In this document: positions 6,154-6,592 of the stretch, in pieces
Layout: each line of letters begins with the position of its first letter
Numbering within the stretch: the stretch's first letter is position 1
NCBI RefSeq assembly: GCF_002422095.1
Contig: NZ_DITB01000037.1
Location: 1 to 6,592 of the forward strand
DNA length: 6,592 nt
Direction: 5' to 3'
From: Flavobacterium sp. UBA6195
GTDB lineage: Bacteria; Bacteroidota; Bacteroidia; Flavobacteriales; Flavobacteriaceae
Translations under genes and position numbers: made by a program
Notes under the pieces: generated by a model
Database searches by the model: none
What the model was told of the DNA's origin: nothing
The model's input: only the letters and a program-made list of their open reading frames with translations

Positions 6154-6592
6154 TTGACCAGAATAAAATCGATCCTCAAACCATTTTTGTGGATTTCTAT
6201 CTATGTAATTTGAAATCAACTCATATTCCTTTTCATTTCTAATAATATGATCATGAAAAGAACGATGCCAGGCAAAATCAATAAAACCAAAATCACGAAT
6301 TTGTTTAGAAGAAGTCGTTTTCAAAGCACCCATTACACTTGATAATGATTTAATTTTAATCTCATTTGTATTCACTTTTGAACTATCAATTTCCAATATC
6401 AAATGAAAATGATTAGGCATAATAACGTAATTATGAATGGAAATATAAGGGTATTGATTTTCTAACCATTCTATTTGATTTTTTACAATTAAACCAAACG
6501 AATTCAATTTCACCACAACATTTCCACATTGATTAATTTGAGATTGATGATTTTCCGAATGATGATTCTCGGAATGAACTGTGTTTTTTTCC
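6139..6592 (-). CDS. REP-associated tyrosine transposase (Y1/HUH), N-terminus outside window
   Basis: The frame runs off the right edge, so the start is missing; 150 residues are visible. It belongs to the Y1/IS200-like transposase fold in the RAYT (TnpA-REP) branch, which nicks single-stranded DNA through a tyrosine. Visible hallmarks are the HUH motif in HNYVIMPNHFHLIL (HFH encoded at 6403-6411), the RAYT-typical WHRSFHDHIIR, and the NYIDRNP segment (Tyr codon 6205-6207), which probably holds the catalytic tyrosine. A GTG at 6514-6516 could serve as a start, but coding continues well upstream of it, including CGNVV that matches the strand before the usual LNxFG motif, so the protein is longer. 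A short His/Ser/Glu/Asn repeat sits in that upstream part. The last four residues and the stop lie antisense inside the 3' end of cas2. RAYTs are usually single-copy, domesticated-looking genes; no flanking REP palindromes are visible. Confidence 0.85.
   Translation of the reverse strand, partial: EKNTVHSENHHSENHQSQINQCGNVVVKLNSFGLIVKNQIEWLENQYPYISIHNYVIMPNHFHLILEIDSSKVNTNEIKIKSLSSVMGALKTTSSKQIRDFGFIDFAWHRSFHDHIIRNEKEYELISNYIDRNPQKWFEDRFYSGQLKQF
6547..6576 (-). repeat. Two tandem 15-bp units inside the transposase gene
   Basis: On the minus strand, CATTCCGAGAATCAT (6576-6562) is followed directly by CATTCGGAAAATCAT (6561-6547), identical at 13 of 15 positions. Each encodes His-Ser-Glu-Asn-His, so the reading frame is kept. 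The pair lies in a probable loop between two strands of the transposase fold and looks like a recent in-frame duplication. Confidence 0.7.

Noticed and set aside
6154..6592. CRISPR array after cas2
   Set aside because: No regularly spaced direct repeats are present; the stretch is coding for the transposase on the minus strand, and the only tandem repeat is the 15-bp pair inside that gene.

Overview
The window looks like chromosome from a low-GC member of the Bacteroidota, most likely Flavobacterium or a close relative. Several things point that way: the AT-rich composition, starts without a purine-rich Shine-Dalgarno sequence, a promoter matching the Bacteroidota -7 consensus TAnnTTTG, a signal peptide ending in SLGQ, and type II-C-like Cas1 and Cas2 proteins. 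The genus is inferred from overall protein character, not from a marker gene.

Left part (1-1690, very AT-rich): an intrinsic terminator (77-104) is followed by an unrecognised TPR-like helical protein (about 116-679) and, 10 bp later, a ten-helix EamA/DMT-type transporter (690-1541). The true 5' end of the first gene is uncertain because its frame stays open to the left edge. A weak AT hairpin follows the transporter.

Centre left (1687-3905): a consensus promoter drives a leader of about 215 nt. The leader has several hairpins, one of them terminator-like, and at least three mutually exclusive pairings; it looks like an attenuator, a cis-regulatory RNA or a small RNA. It precedes an operon of a membrane-anchored glutamate-synthase-type FMN/[3Fe-4S] protein (1918-3492) and a small Rnk/GreA-C-terminal-domain protein (3499-3873), closed by a strong terminator at 3879-3905.

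Centre right (3904-4761, minus strand): two short unrecognised genes in tandem, an exported protein with a signal peptide followed by a C-terminally membrane-anchored protein. They converge on the Rnk-like gene.

Right part (4949-6592): cas1 and cas2 overlap by 10 bp and form a complete CRISPR adaptation pair. No cas9, no CRISPR array and no recognisable tracrRNA lie in the window. Where the array is commonly found, a REP-associated (Y1/HUH) transposase gene runs in from the right edge on the minus strand and ends 15 bp inside the 3' end of cas2. The most interesting points are the structured leader before the glutamate-synthase-like gene and the cas1-cas2 pair next to a RAYT with no effector nearby.
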